From Girardinichthys multiradiatus (Eukaryota; Chordata; Actinopteri; Cyprinodontiformes; Goodeidae), in assembly GCF_021462225.1 (NCBI RefSeq), contig NC_061800.1, positions 12,818,749 through 12,882,748 on the forward strand: a stretch of DNA of 64,000 bases, written 5' to 3'. A program made the position numbers and the translations under genes. The notes beneath the pieces are model-generated. The model saw only the letters and a program-made list of their open reading frames with translations. It had not been told where the DNA came from and searched no databases. Positions within the stretch are counted from its first letter, which is position 1, and the number at the start of each line of letters is the position of its first letter. Positions 24,349-35,629 of this stretch are shown here, piece after piece.

Positions 24349-27042
24349 GTGTCTCGCCCACAGCCAAAATTGAATAGATTAAAAAATAATCTCAAAGGAG
24401 GAAATCAGGAAAATCTAATCAAAATAAACACAACTCAGACTAAAAACAAAAATAAAACAACTAAATGTGGCTTACTGAACATAAGATCTCTCTCTTCAAA
24501 GACATTGCTAGTTAGTGACCTGATTTGTGACAATCGGGTTGATTTATTTTGCCTCACAGAAACCTGGCTGCAGCAAGAGGATTATGTTACTATAAATGAG
24601 ATAACTCCTACTAATTATTTAAATTTTCACATTCCTCGAAATACTGGGCGAGGAGTAGCAACCATCTTTCAGTCCGATTTATTGATTAGTCCCAGACCAA
24701 TCAATAGCTACAACTCTTTTGAATATTTAATCCTTAGTTTTCCTCATCCAAATTGCAAAGCACTAAAACCACTTCTGTTTGTTTTTCGTACCATCCACCA
24801 GGCCCTTACTCTCAATTTTTAGATCAGTTTTCAGACCTTTTATCTGATTTAGTGTTAAATACAGATAAAGTTATTATAGTGGGGGTTTTTAACATTCATG
24901 TTGACACTGAAAATGATAGTCTAAATATAGCCTTTAATGCTATCTTAGACTCAATTGGCTTTGCTCAAAACATTAACAAACTTACCCACCTTTGTCTTCA
25001 TTCTCTGGACCTTGTGCTGACATATGGCATTGAGTGTAAAGACATAACAATATTTTCTCATAACCCTGTCCTGTCTGACCATTTTTTAATAACCTTTGAG
25101 TTTAATTTAACCGAGTTCTCCACACCTGAAAGAAAATTTCATTATAGTAGATCATTATCAGACGATGCTGTAACAACCTTTAAAGAATCTGTTCCACTTT
25201 TAATTTCCACGTTATCACAGAAAAACACAGTGGAGGACAATAATTCTGTTTCTTCACCGTTACAAATTGATTCACTTGTTCATAGTGTTACTTCATCATT
25301 GCGTGATGCATTAGACAATGCAACCCCCTTGAAAAAGAAGGTAATTATTCATAGGAGGCTGGCTCCTTGGTTTAATTCAGAGCTGCATACTTTAAAGCAC
25401 AATGTTAGAACATTGCAGAGTAAGTGGCGTTCTGCATACCTAGAGGATTCCTACTTAATCTAGAAAAATGGTCTATTGTTGTATAAAAAGACACTTCACC
25501 AAGCCAGAACAGCTTATTTCTTATCATTAATATAATAGAACAAGAATAATCCTAGGTTTATCTTTAGTACAGTTGCTAAACTTGCACAGAGTCATAGCTC
25601 TGTTGAGCCATCCATTCCCTTAGCTCTTAGCAGTCATGACTTTATGGGATTCTTCTTAAAAAAAATTGATTCTATTAAAAATAAAATCTTTGACATATTC
25701 CCGAAGATGATTACTTCATCCTCAGCAAGTGAGACAACATTGGAAGTAACTGTAGAACCTGATTTGTGTTTGGACTGTTTTGATCCTGTGGAGCTTCCTG
25801 TGTTATCAGAAATATTAGCTTCATCTAAACCTCCAATTTGTATGTTAGACCCAATCCCAACCAAATTATTTAAGGAAATGTTCCCTCTGATTACCAGCCC
25901 CATTTTAGATATGATTAATCTATCTTTAGTAAATGGATATGTACCACAGGCTTTTATGGTAGCTGTAATTAAACCTTTACGTAAGAAACCTTTGCTTGAT
26001 CGAGATGACTTAATAAATTACAGACCTATATTCAATCTTCCATTCTTATCTAAAATTCTTGAGAAAATATTGCTAATCAAATGTGTGACCATTTACACAG
26101 CAATGACCTGTTTGAAGAGTTTCAGTCAGGTTTCAGAGCTCATCATAGCACTGTAACAGCTCTGCTGAAAGTCACTAATGATATTCTTATGGCCTCAGAT
26201 AATGGACTTGTGTCTGTTCTGGTTCTTTTAGATCTCAGTGCTGCATTTGATACAGTCGATCACAATATTCTCTTAGAAAGGCTGGAATATGCTGTAGGGA
26301 TCAGGGGAACAGCGCTAGGCTGGTTTAAATCTTATTTGTCTGACAGATTCCAGTTTGTTCATGTGAATGATAAATCATCTTTAAACTCCAGGGTTAATTG
26401 TTGAGTACCACAGGGTTCAGTACTTGGGCCATTTCTCTTTACTATATATATGCTTCCAATAGGTCAAATTATCAGGCAGCATAGGATAAATGTTCACTGT
26501 TACGCTGATGATACTCAGCTTTACTTATCCATAAATCCTGATGAGCCCAACCAGTTAGATAGACTACAAGCATGTCTTGAAGACATAAAAACTTGGATGA
26601 CTTTAAATTTTCTGCTTCTAAATTCAGACAAGACAGAAGCTGTCGTCTTTGGACCGGAGTCTTAAAAAAGAAACTGCTTAGTCAATCACTTAACCTGGAT
26701 GGCATTAAATTAACCTCCGGTAATAAAGTAAAAAACCTTGGTGTTATTTTTGACCATGACATGTCATTTAAATCCCATATTAAACAGGTTTCTAGGATTT
26801 CCTTCATTCACCTCCGGAACATTGCCAAAATTAGAAATATCCTATCCAGGAGTGATGCTGAAAAACTAGTCCATGCATTTGTTACTTCAAGGCTGGACTA
26901 TTGTAATTCTTTACTATCAGGATGTCCACAAAATGCAGTTAAAAGCCTTCAGCTGATTCAAAATGCTGCAGCAAGAGTTCTGATGAAAATTAAAAAGAGA
27001 GATTTCTCCTTTTTTAGCTTCCCTTCATTGGCTCCCTGTTAA
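24349..27042 (+). pseudogene. Broken LINE open reading frame: AP endonuclease plus reverse transcriptase
   Basis: The coding part of LINE copy B is split by at least four frame changes or stops. Recognisable blocks in order are the endonuclease start (GLLNIRSL), the ETWL block, the endonuclease SDH motif (25075-25085), the RT NYRPIFNLPFLSKILEKI block, the palm LLDLSAAFDTVDHNIL and the YADD active site. The product would nick target DNA and copy its own RNA, but no intact protein can be made. Confidence 0.85.
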
Positions 27043-27881
27043 ATCCAGAGTAGAATTTAAAATTCTCCTCCTCACATATAAAGCCCTTAATGATCTAGCT
27101 CCATCATACATCAGAGATCTGATTGTTCCATATGTTCCTAACAGAGCACTTCGTTCTCAGACTGCAGGTTTACTGGTGGTTCCTAGAGTCTCTAGAAATA
27201 GAATGGGAGGCAGATCCTTTAGTTGTCAGGTTCCTCTCCTGTGGAACCAGCTCCCACTTAGTGGGAACTTAGTCCATGAGGCAGACACCCTGTCTACTTT
27301 TAAGGGTAGGCTTAAAACGTTCCTTTTTGATAAAGCCTATAGTTAGAGTGGCTTAGATTATCCTGAGCTATCTCTGTAGTTATGCTGCTATAGGCTTAGG
27401 CTGCTGGAGGACATAATGACCACTTTCACCCTCTTCGCTACATTCTCACACTACTCTCCAATTTTGCATTATTTGCTGTTATTTCAGCTGTTAACTTTAT
27501 GTTCTTTCTCTTTTCTCTTCCTAGAAGCTACACCTGGCCTTATCTGTGTCTATCTGTGACACCTTCATGGAGGGGGGCATCGTCCAAGCTTCTACTGGCA
27601 ACAACTTAATGCTCACCTTCTACTGATGATACACTTGGCCCTTGGTCTTTCAGTGTTTAACCCTGTCTCTCTCCTACTGACTGAGTTTTTACTGTGACTA
27701 ACTCTATGTGCTCTCTTTCACACTCTAACCTTGAAAACTGGCTCAGAGTTTATCTGTTCTTTCTTCCTAGATGAAACGACTAAAGGAGCTACATCCATTA
27801 ACATTTACTTTTCCTTCCCATAGAAAGTACTCCTGGATCAGTGCTTCTGGGTTCTGCTTTTGTGTTCTTTTTCCTTCTCGA

Positions 27882-28884
27882 TGTCATGAAGCGACATCTT
27901 TGGTCTTTGTTGTGATCTTGTGTTTTAGACCTTTCATTTAGTTTGGGTTTTGTCTAAATTCCTTTAGTGATTTCTTTTCTATTACTTGTTTTCTTATGAC
28001 TATTTTATTCGTTGTTATTCTAGCTCCTTTGTCTTCCTTTTAGTTTCTAGTTTAGTTTCCCATTTGGTATATCTGTGTTTATGTATGTTTTGTTATTTGT
28101 TCACCTGCGCTCTTTGTTTACTAGTTTATTTTCTCTGTTCCTCCTCATCGTGGTTCCCTTTCTGTGGTTTAGGTTTTGTTTATTTATGGTCAGGGTTTCT
28201 TTATGGGTTCTTTGTTAATTATTAGATTTTTGTGTTCCTTCTATTCCCTCTAGTTTCTCAGTTTACTTTAGTTAATCATTATTCTAGGTTCTTATGTCTC
28301 TTTTGGTTTATTATCTTCGCCTATAGTTTTGCTTATTTCTGTTTCCTTGAGTCTTGTCATTTATAGTTTTGTTTTTGTAGTCAGGTTCCTTTGGTTATGT
28401 TATTGCCTAGCTTCCCTCATGTTCCCTTTGTTTTCTAGTTTGGTCACCTTAGCAACCATCCAGATTCCCTCAGTTCTCTATAGCCTGGTCCACACCTGAT
28501 TTCCATTCTCATCTGATTACCTGCCACAGTATCTCATACTCCACTTCCCTCTGTTCATAAGCTCTCTGTTTTTGTTTGTTCTTCGCTGGTTCCTTGGTTC
28601 GTCACAACCCCGTTCCCTACCATGACCATGCTTTGTTTATACTTCGTTTTTGGAAAACCATGCCACGTTTTTTCCCATGAGAACCTGCAGTGCTTATAGT
28701 CAACTCTGTACGTTTTTGGAGTTTCGACTTGTGTTTTTGTACCTGCAGTGATTTTTGCTATGTTCTTGCTACGTTTGGAAAACCTTTTCAACTTATCTTT
28801 GAATAAAAGAAGAAGACTCCTTTAAACATGCAGCTGCCGAGCTCTTGTCTGTGCTTTGGTCACTTTAAACCTCAGAACCCGACA
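27882..28884. mobile_element. Probable solo LTR inserted in LINE copy B
   Basis: About 1.0 kb of T-rich, non-LINE sequence interrupts the LINE 3' region. It starts TGTCATGAAG and ends AACCCGACA, giving the TG...CA ends usual for LTRs. It holds an AATAAA near 28800 followed by a short R/U5-like segment, as in fish Ty3/gypsy LTRs. The flanking 5-mers (CTCGA and CCCTG) do not match, so the borders or the class may be wrong. Confidence 0.4.
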
Positions 28885-29739
28885 CCCTGCTCTGTTCTCT
28901 CAAACCCCCAGTCGGCCGTGGCAGATGGCTGCTCATACTGAGCCTGGTTCTGCTGGAGGTTTCTTCCTGTTAAAAGGGAGTTTTTCCTCTCCACTGAATG
29001 CTCAGTATGAGGGATTGCTGCAAAGTCAACGCCAGTGACTGTCCACTGTCTCTACATGCTCATCCAGGAGGAGTGAATGCTACAAATCTCTGACTCGATG
29101 CAATCTGCTGGGTTTCCTTAGACAGAAAAACTATTTATCCAATTTGAATAAATAACTGAATCTGACTGCACTGTTCAATGGTTAGTTATTAATTGGAATG
29201 CATGTGCCTGACTTGAAATCTATAGGATTTGATTGAATTGACTTAGCTCATTTTAAAGTTACCCACCTTTCACTCAATGCAACAGGAAACGACACTCTCC
29301 AATTATTCTTACCTCTGCCTTCTTCCCTCCCTGTTGGATGGAGTAAGGGGGAGTCAGGTTTAGCCTAAACCGGCTCAGTTATGGTTGAGGTGCAAACACA
29401 CCCTCCATTTCTGCTACCTGTGCGACCCCTTCTCTTTTCCGATGGTTGTGATCAGTCTGACAGAGAGAGGTACCCACAATCCTTGTGGTTTTTAGTATAA
29501 CAATGGCCACCAGTGGGCTCTACATGGACACACTTTATCAGTGTATTATTTTACCTAGTCCCCCTACACATAGCCCATTCTAAAATGGCAAACTCTAACA
29601 CTCACTCAGTAGTTTAATCTAACCTCCCCAACAACCCTATACCATTCCAAACCCTTTGTGAAGTGCCTTGAGATGACATGTGTTGTGAATTGGTGCTATA
29701 TAAATAAAACTGAATTGAAGTGAATTTATTTGAGTTAAA

Positions 29740-30350
29740 TGGAGGCACGTCCGAGGTTGTTTCACAAACTGCTTCTTTGTGTGATTTTTTACAAAAATTT
29801 AAAAAAACAGCTAAGAGTAAGAAGAGAATTGTGGACCTCTATAAGTCTGGTTCATCCTTAGGTAGAAATTCTAGATGCTTGAAGGTGCCATGTGCATCTG
29901 TTCAATATGCCAATAATAATACCATGCTAATTTTCCAGCCATCATACCTTTGAGGAAGGAGATGGTTTCTGTGTCACCAAAATTAATGTGTTTTGGAGTT
30001 GAAACCTGTGAACACCATCCCTGCCTTGAGGCACGGGAGTGGCAGCATCATGGTGTGTCGTTGTTTAGTTGGTGGAAGCACTGGTTAAAATAGATGGCAT
30101 CATAAGGAAAGAACCTTATGTGGAAATATTGAAACAACATCTCAATATATCAGCCAAGAAGTTAATGCTTAGACACAAATGGGTCCAACAAATGCTGTCA
30201 AATTAGTTACAAAGTGACTTAAGCAAAAACAAAATTAATGTTTTGGAGCCCTGATCTTGGTCCCATAGGTTTGTGAGCAGAATTTAATAGGGCTGTTTAA
30301 GGAACGCAAAACATCTGACACTATTCATACAATTAACTGCCATTGCTAAC
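29740..30350 (+). pseudogene. Tc1-like transposase relic
   Basis: Plus-strand sequence resembles an old Tc1 transposase gene: GAATTGTGGACCTCTATAAG near 29826 in the N-terminal part, GGCAGCATCATGGTGTG near 30041 (the VMVWG block), and a weak DNDPKH-like region near 30170. Frames are lost throughout. Confidence 0.5.
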
Positions 30351-30374
30351 TAATAAGAAAGAAATGCATGTTTA

Positions 30375-31142
30375 TATCAGGATCTGTGCCTTGTCTGTTT
30401 GTTTGGTGCTGTTTACTGTGCTTAGCCTCTAGATGGCGTGGAACCTGGAGGAGAGGTACAGGTGTTCTCTATCCCCCTGATTACCTGCTGAGGAGTATTT
30501 AAGGAGGAGGCTGCCAGCAACTCACTGCCAGAGTGTTGCCCTTAGGGGTACAGCTCAAGCCACATTACCTTTGTCTTGACCTTGCCTTGTACTTTTGGTA
30601 ATTTTGTATTTGTTACCTTGCAGGTTTACCTGAACCTGACTTTGCCTCCTGCATTGAACCCTGCCTGGATTACCATCTTCTGGAAAAAAGCTATCCAGCT
30701 CCATGAATAAAGATTCAAGCTTCTTATTACTTCGTTGGATCACACCGGCTGGCAGCCTCCTGATTCCTGCGTTCCTTGGATCTCCTTCTACAAACCCTGT
30801 CCACCCTCCTCCATCCACTGCACCAACTTCAGAAACTCTTGGACCTACTAAACATCCTGGCACACCAGTATTCACCATCTCCTGTCTCACGGGTAAACAA
30901 CCCCTTGGTCTCTCCACCCCCCTCTGGCGGATCTCTCCATCAATCTAGTAAGGCAGAATTATTATTTAAGAATGTAGATCCAGAGTAATCCCTTGCTTAC
31001 CGTTCTGTTTATTTTACAGTTGGTATCCCGGTTCCAGTTCCCTGCACATTTCTTTACACTGTAAATAAACTCATTACCTTTAAACTCAGTCTCCTGAATT
31101 GCTTTCTGCATGTGGGTCAAATCTGTTCGAAACAATATGACA
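30375..31142 (+). mobile_element. Solo LTR (Ty3/gypsy-like) with 5-bp target duplication
   Basis: The 768-bp element starts TATCAGGATC (probably a decayed TGTCAGG), ends CAATATGACA, and is flanked on both sides by GTTTA (30370-30374 and 31143-31147). It holds a TATTTAAGGAGGAGG promoter-like motif near 30498 and an AATAAA near 30705. A second AATAAA lies near 31063, just before the 3' end, consistent with U3-R-U5 order. No internal coding sequence is present, as expected after LTR-LTR recombination. Confidence 0.75.
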
Positions 31143-32849
31143 GTTTATTTGAAGAAAGTTTAAGAAAATCTCTTTAAAGTCTCTCTCATTCTGGCATCTA
31201 GCAAAACTAAATTTAGTAATCCTAACTGACCTAAAATAGAAACCAAATTGTCTGATTTAGTGTCAGAGAATGAGAAACAAAAGTTTGCATGTCTTTTTAT
31301 ACTTTGTATGTACACATCTGGTTTCAATTGTAAATAAAACTGAACTAATTCTCAAAGACGGGCCTAGATCCGGATTCAAATCAGACTGCATGTAAAGACG
31401 ACAACAAAGAAAACTGAGGTGGCAGTGCCAACCTTTACACAATTGTGCAGAAAAACGACAAGCAATTTGACAGAAAAAACATGTTTTTAAAGAGATTTGC
31501 GCAACATAAATGGACAGAAATAGCTGGTAGTGGCATAGACTCTAAAGTTGCCAATCTTTCATTACATTTTTTTTTTTTTTTTTTTCCCCACTGTGAAGTT
31601 TGTGAAAATGCCCTAGTAAAACCTGTATAAAAATGTAAAGAAGAGGGAAATCTTTTTTTTTTTACTTGTATGTGTTTCTCTGTTACCCGGCAGAAGTCTC
31701 AACTCCCTCACTGCAGGGATTGTATCTCTCAGAGAGCTGAGGGTCTCCCTGGAGGAGCAACGGGAAGTAACTGTGAAGGAGAGACATTTGTCCTCTCGTT
31801 GTTGCTACTTGGAAAAAAAAAATCCCTTCGTCTTGATTTAACTTTTACCGATATGTGTTTTCCATGTTTCAGTAAGATCATTTTTAAATGTTAATGATTC
31901 CTAATTAAATGAACTTAATTTGGCTTTGATGTTGAGAAGATCAAAAGGTTTTTTTAATCCATTTCCCATGCTTCTGGCTTCCTGTTTGTTTTTCCTTAAC
32001 CTCCTTTCCTCCCTCTGCATTCCAATGAGTATTGAAATCTGCTGCTGAGTCAGGCTCATTTTATAACAACATCCAGAGATGATTCAAATACGACAGGTGT
32101 TAGTCTCACACCTGAGATCAAACTTCTAACACAACTACATGAGCAAAGCATTTAAAACTCTGTCCAGGGCATGATAAGAGATGGGTGAAATTTAACCCTG
32201 CAGAAAATGTTCATTTTGATCTTTTAGCACCTGGTCTCATCAAAATATCCTTGAAATGAGGCATACACGGTATAAATTGTTATATGTTGAACCTGGCAGT
32301 TAGATAAAACTGTCTGAAAGTGTTCACCTTATAAAAAAACTGCATTTTGATTTTTAATTTTAATAATTGTTTTTGTTTTTTTTTAAAAAAAGGTTTATTT
32401 ACCCATCATACCACGGAAACTCCCAATTAACCCCAGGTTTAGTCAAATTCCTTTGTAATGAAGAAAACAAGTTTAAACCTTTGTAGTAAGAAAATCTCAT
32501 TTTAAATTAGTTTGAATAAACCAAAAGTGCTGCAGCAGCATGTGACGAGCAGTAAGACAGAAAACAGGACTTTACTGTGCACAGCTGAACAAACAACAGT
32601 AGCAAAAAGTGACTGACAATAATGACTGCACATATTTCTTTCTAAGCAAAAGGAAACCAAGGGTCATGTACTGAGCAACTGTGGTGATGTGGAGGGAGGT
32701 AGAAGGAAGATCAAAACGTAGGAAGATGGAGAAACACAAAATTAAAAAAAGTCTAGTAGGTGCAACAAGACTGGAACTAATCCCCAATGCAAAGTAAAGA
32801 ATTTATGAAATGAGATTTAAGTTACTGAGTTGTAGGTGCCTGGCGGACT
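31143..32849. other. Non-coding spacer
   Basis: No gene is supported. A poly(T) run lies at 31567-31586 and other A/T-runs near 31655 and 32370-32392. No complete mobile element was recognised. Confidence 0.4.
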
Positions 32850-33145
32850 GGTCTACTAGGATTTTCTCTGACTTCCCTCGTCAAGTTTACAGAGAATGGA
32901 CCAAAAAAGAGAAATATATCCACTGAGCAATAGTTATGTAGAGAAAACTGTCTGGTTGATGTCAGAGGTCAAATAGGAATCTGCAGACTGGTTTCAAATG
33001 ATGGACAGGTGACAGTAGCTCAAATAACCACAACCAAGGTTGTAACAAGCCTATGTATAGGCTAACAAATTGGACATTCAAAGATAAAATATTAGAAAAA
33101 TGTTGCCTGGTCTGCTGAGTCTCAGTTTCAGTTCCTACATTCAGA

Positions 33146-33242
33146 CTGACAACCTGTCTAGAATGTACACTGCCTCTCATCCAGTCACTGCTTGCCTGCA
33201 ACCCTGCAAGGTTGAATGGGTATAGACAATGGATGGATGGAT
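33146..33242 (+). repeat. RTE/Rex3-like LINE 3' tail with (GATG)n end
   Basis: The segment ends TGAATGGGTATAGACAATGG and then GATGGATGG, the tail typical of fish RTE-type LINEs. It interrupts the Tc1 relic between its ACATTCAGA block and its TAGACACAGAATTTAGC block. Only the tail is present, so it is a 5'-truncated insertion. Confidence 0.6.
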
Positions 33243-33330
33243 GGTAGACACAGAATTTAGCATAAACAACAAGAAAGTATTGACCCATTCCGCCTTGTAT
33301 AAATGTTCTGTTTGGTAGTGGGGGTGTAAT

Positions 33331-33388
33331 TCAATTCAATTCAATTCAAAAATACTACATTAATCCCAAAGGTAAATGAAATGGTGTG
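33331..33388 (-). repeat. LINE 3' tail fragment, (ATTCA)n plus TTAATCCC motif
   Basis: Four ATTCA units are followed by AAAAATACTACATTAATCCC and AAAGGTAAAT. The same end, longer, lies at 58008-58165. It interrupts the Tc1 relic inside what would be a GTGTAATGGTGTGG block. Confidence 0.6.
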
Positions 33389-33572
33389 GGGGATAGCTCC
33401 TTGACACATTATTGGCCCCTTAGTACCCACTGAGCATAGTTAAAATGCCACAGTTTACTTGAGTATAGTTGCTCAACATGTCCATCTCTTTATGACCACA
33501 GTGTTCCCTATCTTCTAAGGGCTACTTCCAGCAGATTAATGCAGCAGGTCTTAAACCATCCCAAACTGGTTA

Positions 33573-33756
33573 CTTTTTTTGTGGAACTAGTGGCCTTTAT
33601 TTTCACATTTTTTGACAGCGAGCTGAATGGAACAGAGTGGAGAGAGGGGAAAGACGTGCAGTAAAGGTCAATGGGCTGGGACTCGAACCTGTGACGGCCT
33701 GCGTCAAGAACTAAGGCCTCTGAACATGGGTCACGCGTTTTACCCGAGTGCCACCA
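33573..33756 (-). repeat. tRNA-derived SINE with 13-bp target duplication
   Basis: On the minus strand the 184-bp unit begins with an A-box-like TGGCACTCGGGTAA, carries a perfect B-box GGTTCGAGTCC (complement near 33683) and ends in a short poly(A) (the T-run at 33574). Both sides carry CCCAAACTGGTTA (33560-33572 and 33757-33769), the hallmark of LINE-driven insertion. It lies inside the Tc1 relic. Confidence 0.8.
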
Positions 33757-34010
33757 CCCAAACTGGTTAAATGAGCACAATTACTTTACTCAGAAGGCCT
33801 CCACAGTCACCAGATATCTGTCTAATCTGGTGACTGTGGTGGAATGGGAGATTCACATGATGTATATGCAACCAACACATCTGCAGCAGCTGTAGGGTGC
33901 TGTAATGTCAAAGTGGACCAAATACCTGAGTAAAGTATCCAACACCATGTTGGCTTTTTGCATTGAAGATTTAAGGCAGCTCTGAAGGCAAACGGGAGTC
34001 CAAGCCAACA

Positions 34011-34589
34011 GTGTAGTCATCTTTAAGTGGAAAATTGTGTGTTCAGTTTCAGCTTCCTCCTCAGCCACAGGTGGATGTGCCCTTGGGCAAGACAATCTGT
34101 ATATTTGTGTATGAATGGGTATGTATTATTTCATGTGAGTAACCTTGGTAAAGACATGGTTGGGAGGTTGGGTATCTTTAAAATTACTGTGGCTTTATCA
34201 GTGATCACAAAATTACTTTAGTCCAATAATCTGCCACATGCACAATAAAGGATAATAGAAATTACAAACAAACTATTTCAAACTGTGGGCACATCTGTCT
34301 AGGTGCAAGTACAGTGTTTGGCAGTGAGTCCAGAACATGAGTGCTGGGCTCTTGGGTTCAGTGGCTGAAGAGTGACAGGAGATCTGTTGGAAAACTCACT
34401 GAAGACCTTCATTCTGCCACTTAGTTAGTTTTTTTCCACTGCAGGACCAAACTTGGACATTTTTACATAATACAACAGAGTTTATATGTTGCGTTTTTGT
34501 TAGTTTAGCATTTGACATCTGATAAAATATGATATTTTCATATTTCTTCCTCAGATTATCTTTTTAAAAGACATTTTAAAATGTACCCA
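34011..34589. other. Non-coding spacer
   Basis: No gene or identifiable element was seen apart from short open frames without domain features. Confidence 0.35.
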
Positions 34590-34765
34590 TCTGATTGAAT
34601 TAGAACTTGATTGAACTGGGCTATATGTACTTGCATTTGAATCTGAACCCAAACACATTGGATTGTGTTGGGAAGATAAATTGGACCCCTTTGTAAAGTG
34701 CACTCCACTTTTGTTGTGCAGGACAAAACACAGAGTTAAACTGAACTGAATGAAGTACACAAGCA
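34590..34765 (+). repeat. Decayed L2-type LINE tail
   Basis: The order TGTACTTGCATTTGAATCTG, then TTTGTAAAGTGCACTCC, then AACTGAACTGAATGAA follows the L2-type tail seen intact at 29100-29720, with many substitutions. Confidence 0.45.
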
Positions 34766-35629
34766 GCAAGTTAAATGAAAAATACTATTCTTCACTCTCA
34801 AATAAACTTCAGGCTTCGGGATCATGGGATACTAATGTTTATTGTGTTAATAATTTATGCATTTTTATGCACCCATGCGCTTCCATTTATTTAACATGTA
34901 AAAAACAATTACAAAATATGTTAAGCCAGAGAATAGAAGTAAAAAAAAATGTGTGTTGATTGACTGAGTTGTGTTGTAGTACCACTTAATGAGATTTAGA
35001 CTGGTAGGGTTACTTAAGCCAGGAAACGAGTTAACACAGAAGCAGCTTTGTAATACAGGTCTCTGTTAAGAAAGGCTAGATTATATGTTAAATAGTATAA
35101 TAAACCTTATTTTTATTTAAAAAATTGAATATTATTTTCAAAAAATATAAACTGCAAACCTATACTGTAATTAACCTTGATACCATTTCCATCTGAAGGG
35201 GGACTTCAACGCCCATGTGGGAAACGACAGTGACACCTGGAGAGGGGTGATCGGGAGGACTGGCCTCCCCGATTATGTTCAAGCATAAGGGTGTCCATCA
35301 GTGCACTTGGCACCAGGAAACCCTAGGCAGGAGGTTGATGATCGACTTTGTTGTGTTGTCAGACCTTCGGCCACATGTTTTGGACACTCGGGTGAAGAGA
35401 GGGGCTGAGCTGTCCACTGATCACCACCTGGTGGTGAGTTGGATCGGCTGGAAGAGGAGGAAGCCAAACAGACTTGGCAGGCCCAAGCGCATAGTGAGGG
35501 TCTCCTGGGAACGTCTGGTGGAGCCCTCGGCCAGGGATGTATTCAACTCTAACCTCCAGGAGAGCTTTGACCAGATTCTGGGGGATGTTGGAGACATAGA
35601 GTCCGAGTGGACCATGTTCTCTGCATCTA

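Larger units (their letters stand above)
24250..29720 (+). mobile_element. L2/Maui-like LINE copy B, near full length, dead
   Basis: This plus-strand non-LTR retrotransposon has the endonuclease in two frames (24349-24822 with [15 protein letters not shown] and FCLTETWLQ; 24753-25463 with SDHFLITFEF and RRLAPWFNSEL). The reverse transcriptase lies in four open pieces (25644-26156, 26081-26404, 26450-26665, 26593-27042) with YADDTQLY in the third. The tail from 28885 ends in TGCTATATAAATAAAACTGA followed by AATTGAAG. Frameshifts and stops, including a TGA at 26402 where copy A reads TGG, kill it. The 3' part carries an LTR-like insert (27882-28884) and a stretch of unknown origin (about 29235-29655). 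Confidence 0.85.
32850..34010 (+). mobile_element. Tc1/mariner-type relic carrying three retro-insertions
   Basis: Plus-strand pieces of one transposase gene appear in order: TTTACAGAGAATGGACCAAA near 32885; the GTTGCCTGGTCTGCTGAGTC block (first-D region) near 33102; TAGCATAAACAACAAGAAAG at 33258; ACATGTCCATCTCTTTATGA near 33476; and GCCTCCACAGTCACCAGATA (PPQSPDL region) at 33799. They are separated by a LINE tail with GATGG repeats, an (ATTCA)n LINE tail and a tRNA-derived SINE. Frames are destroyed. Confidence 0.65.
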
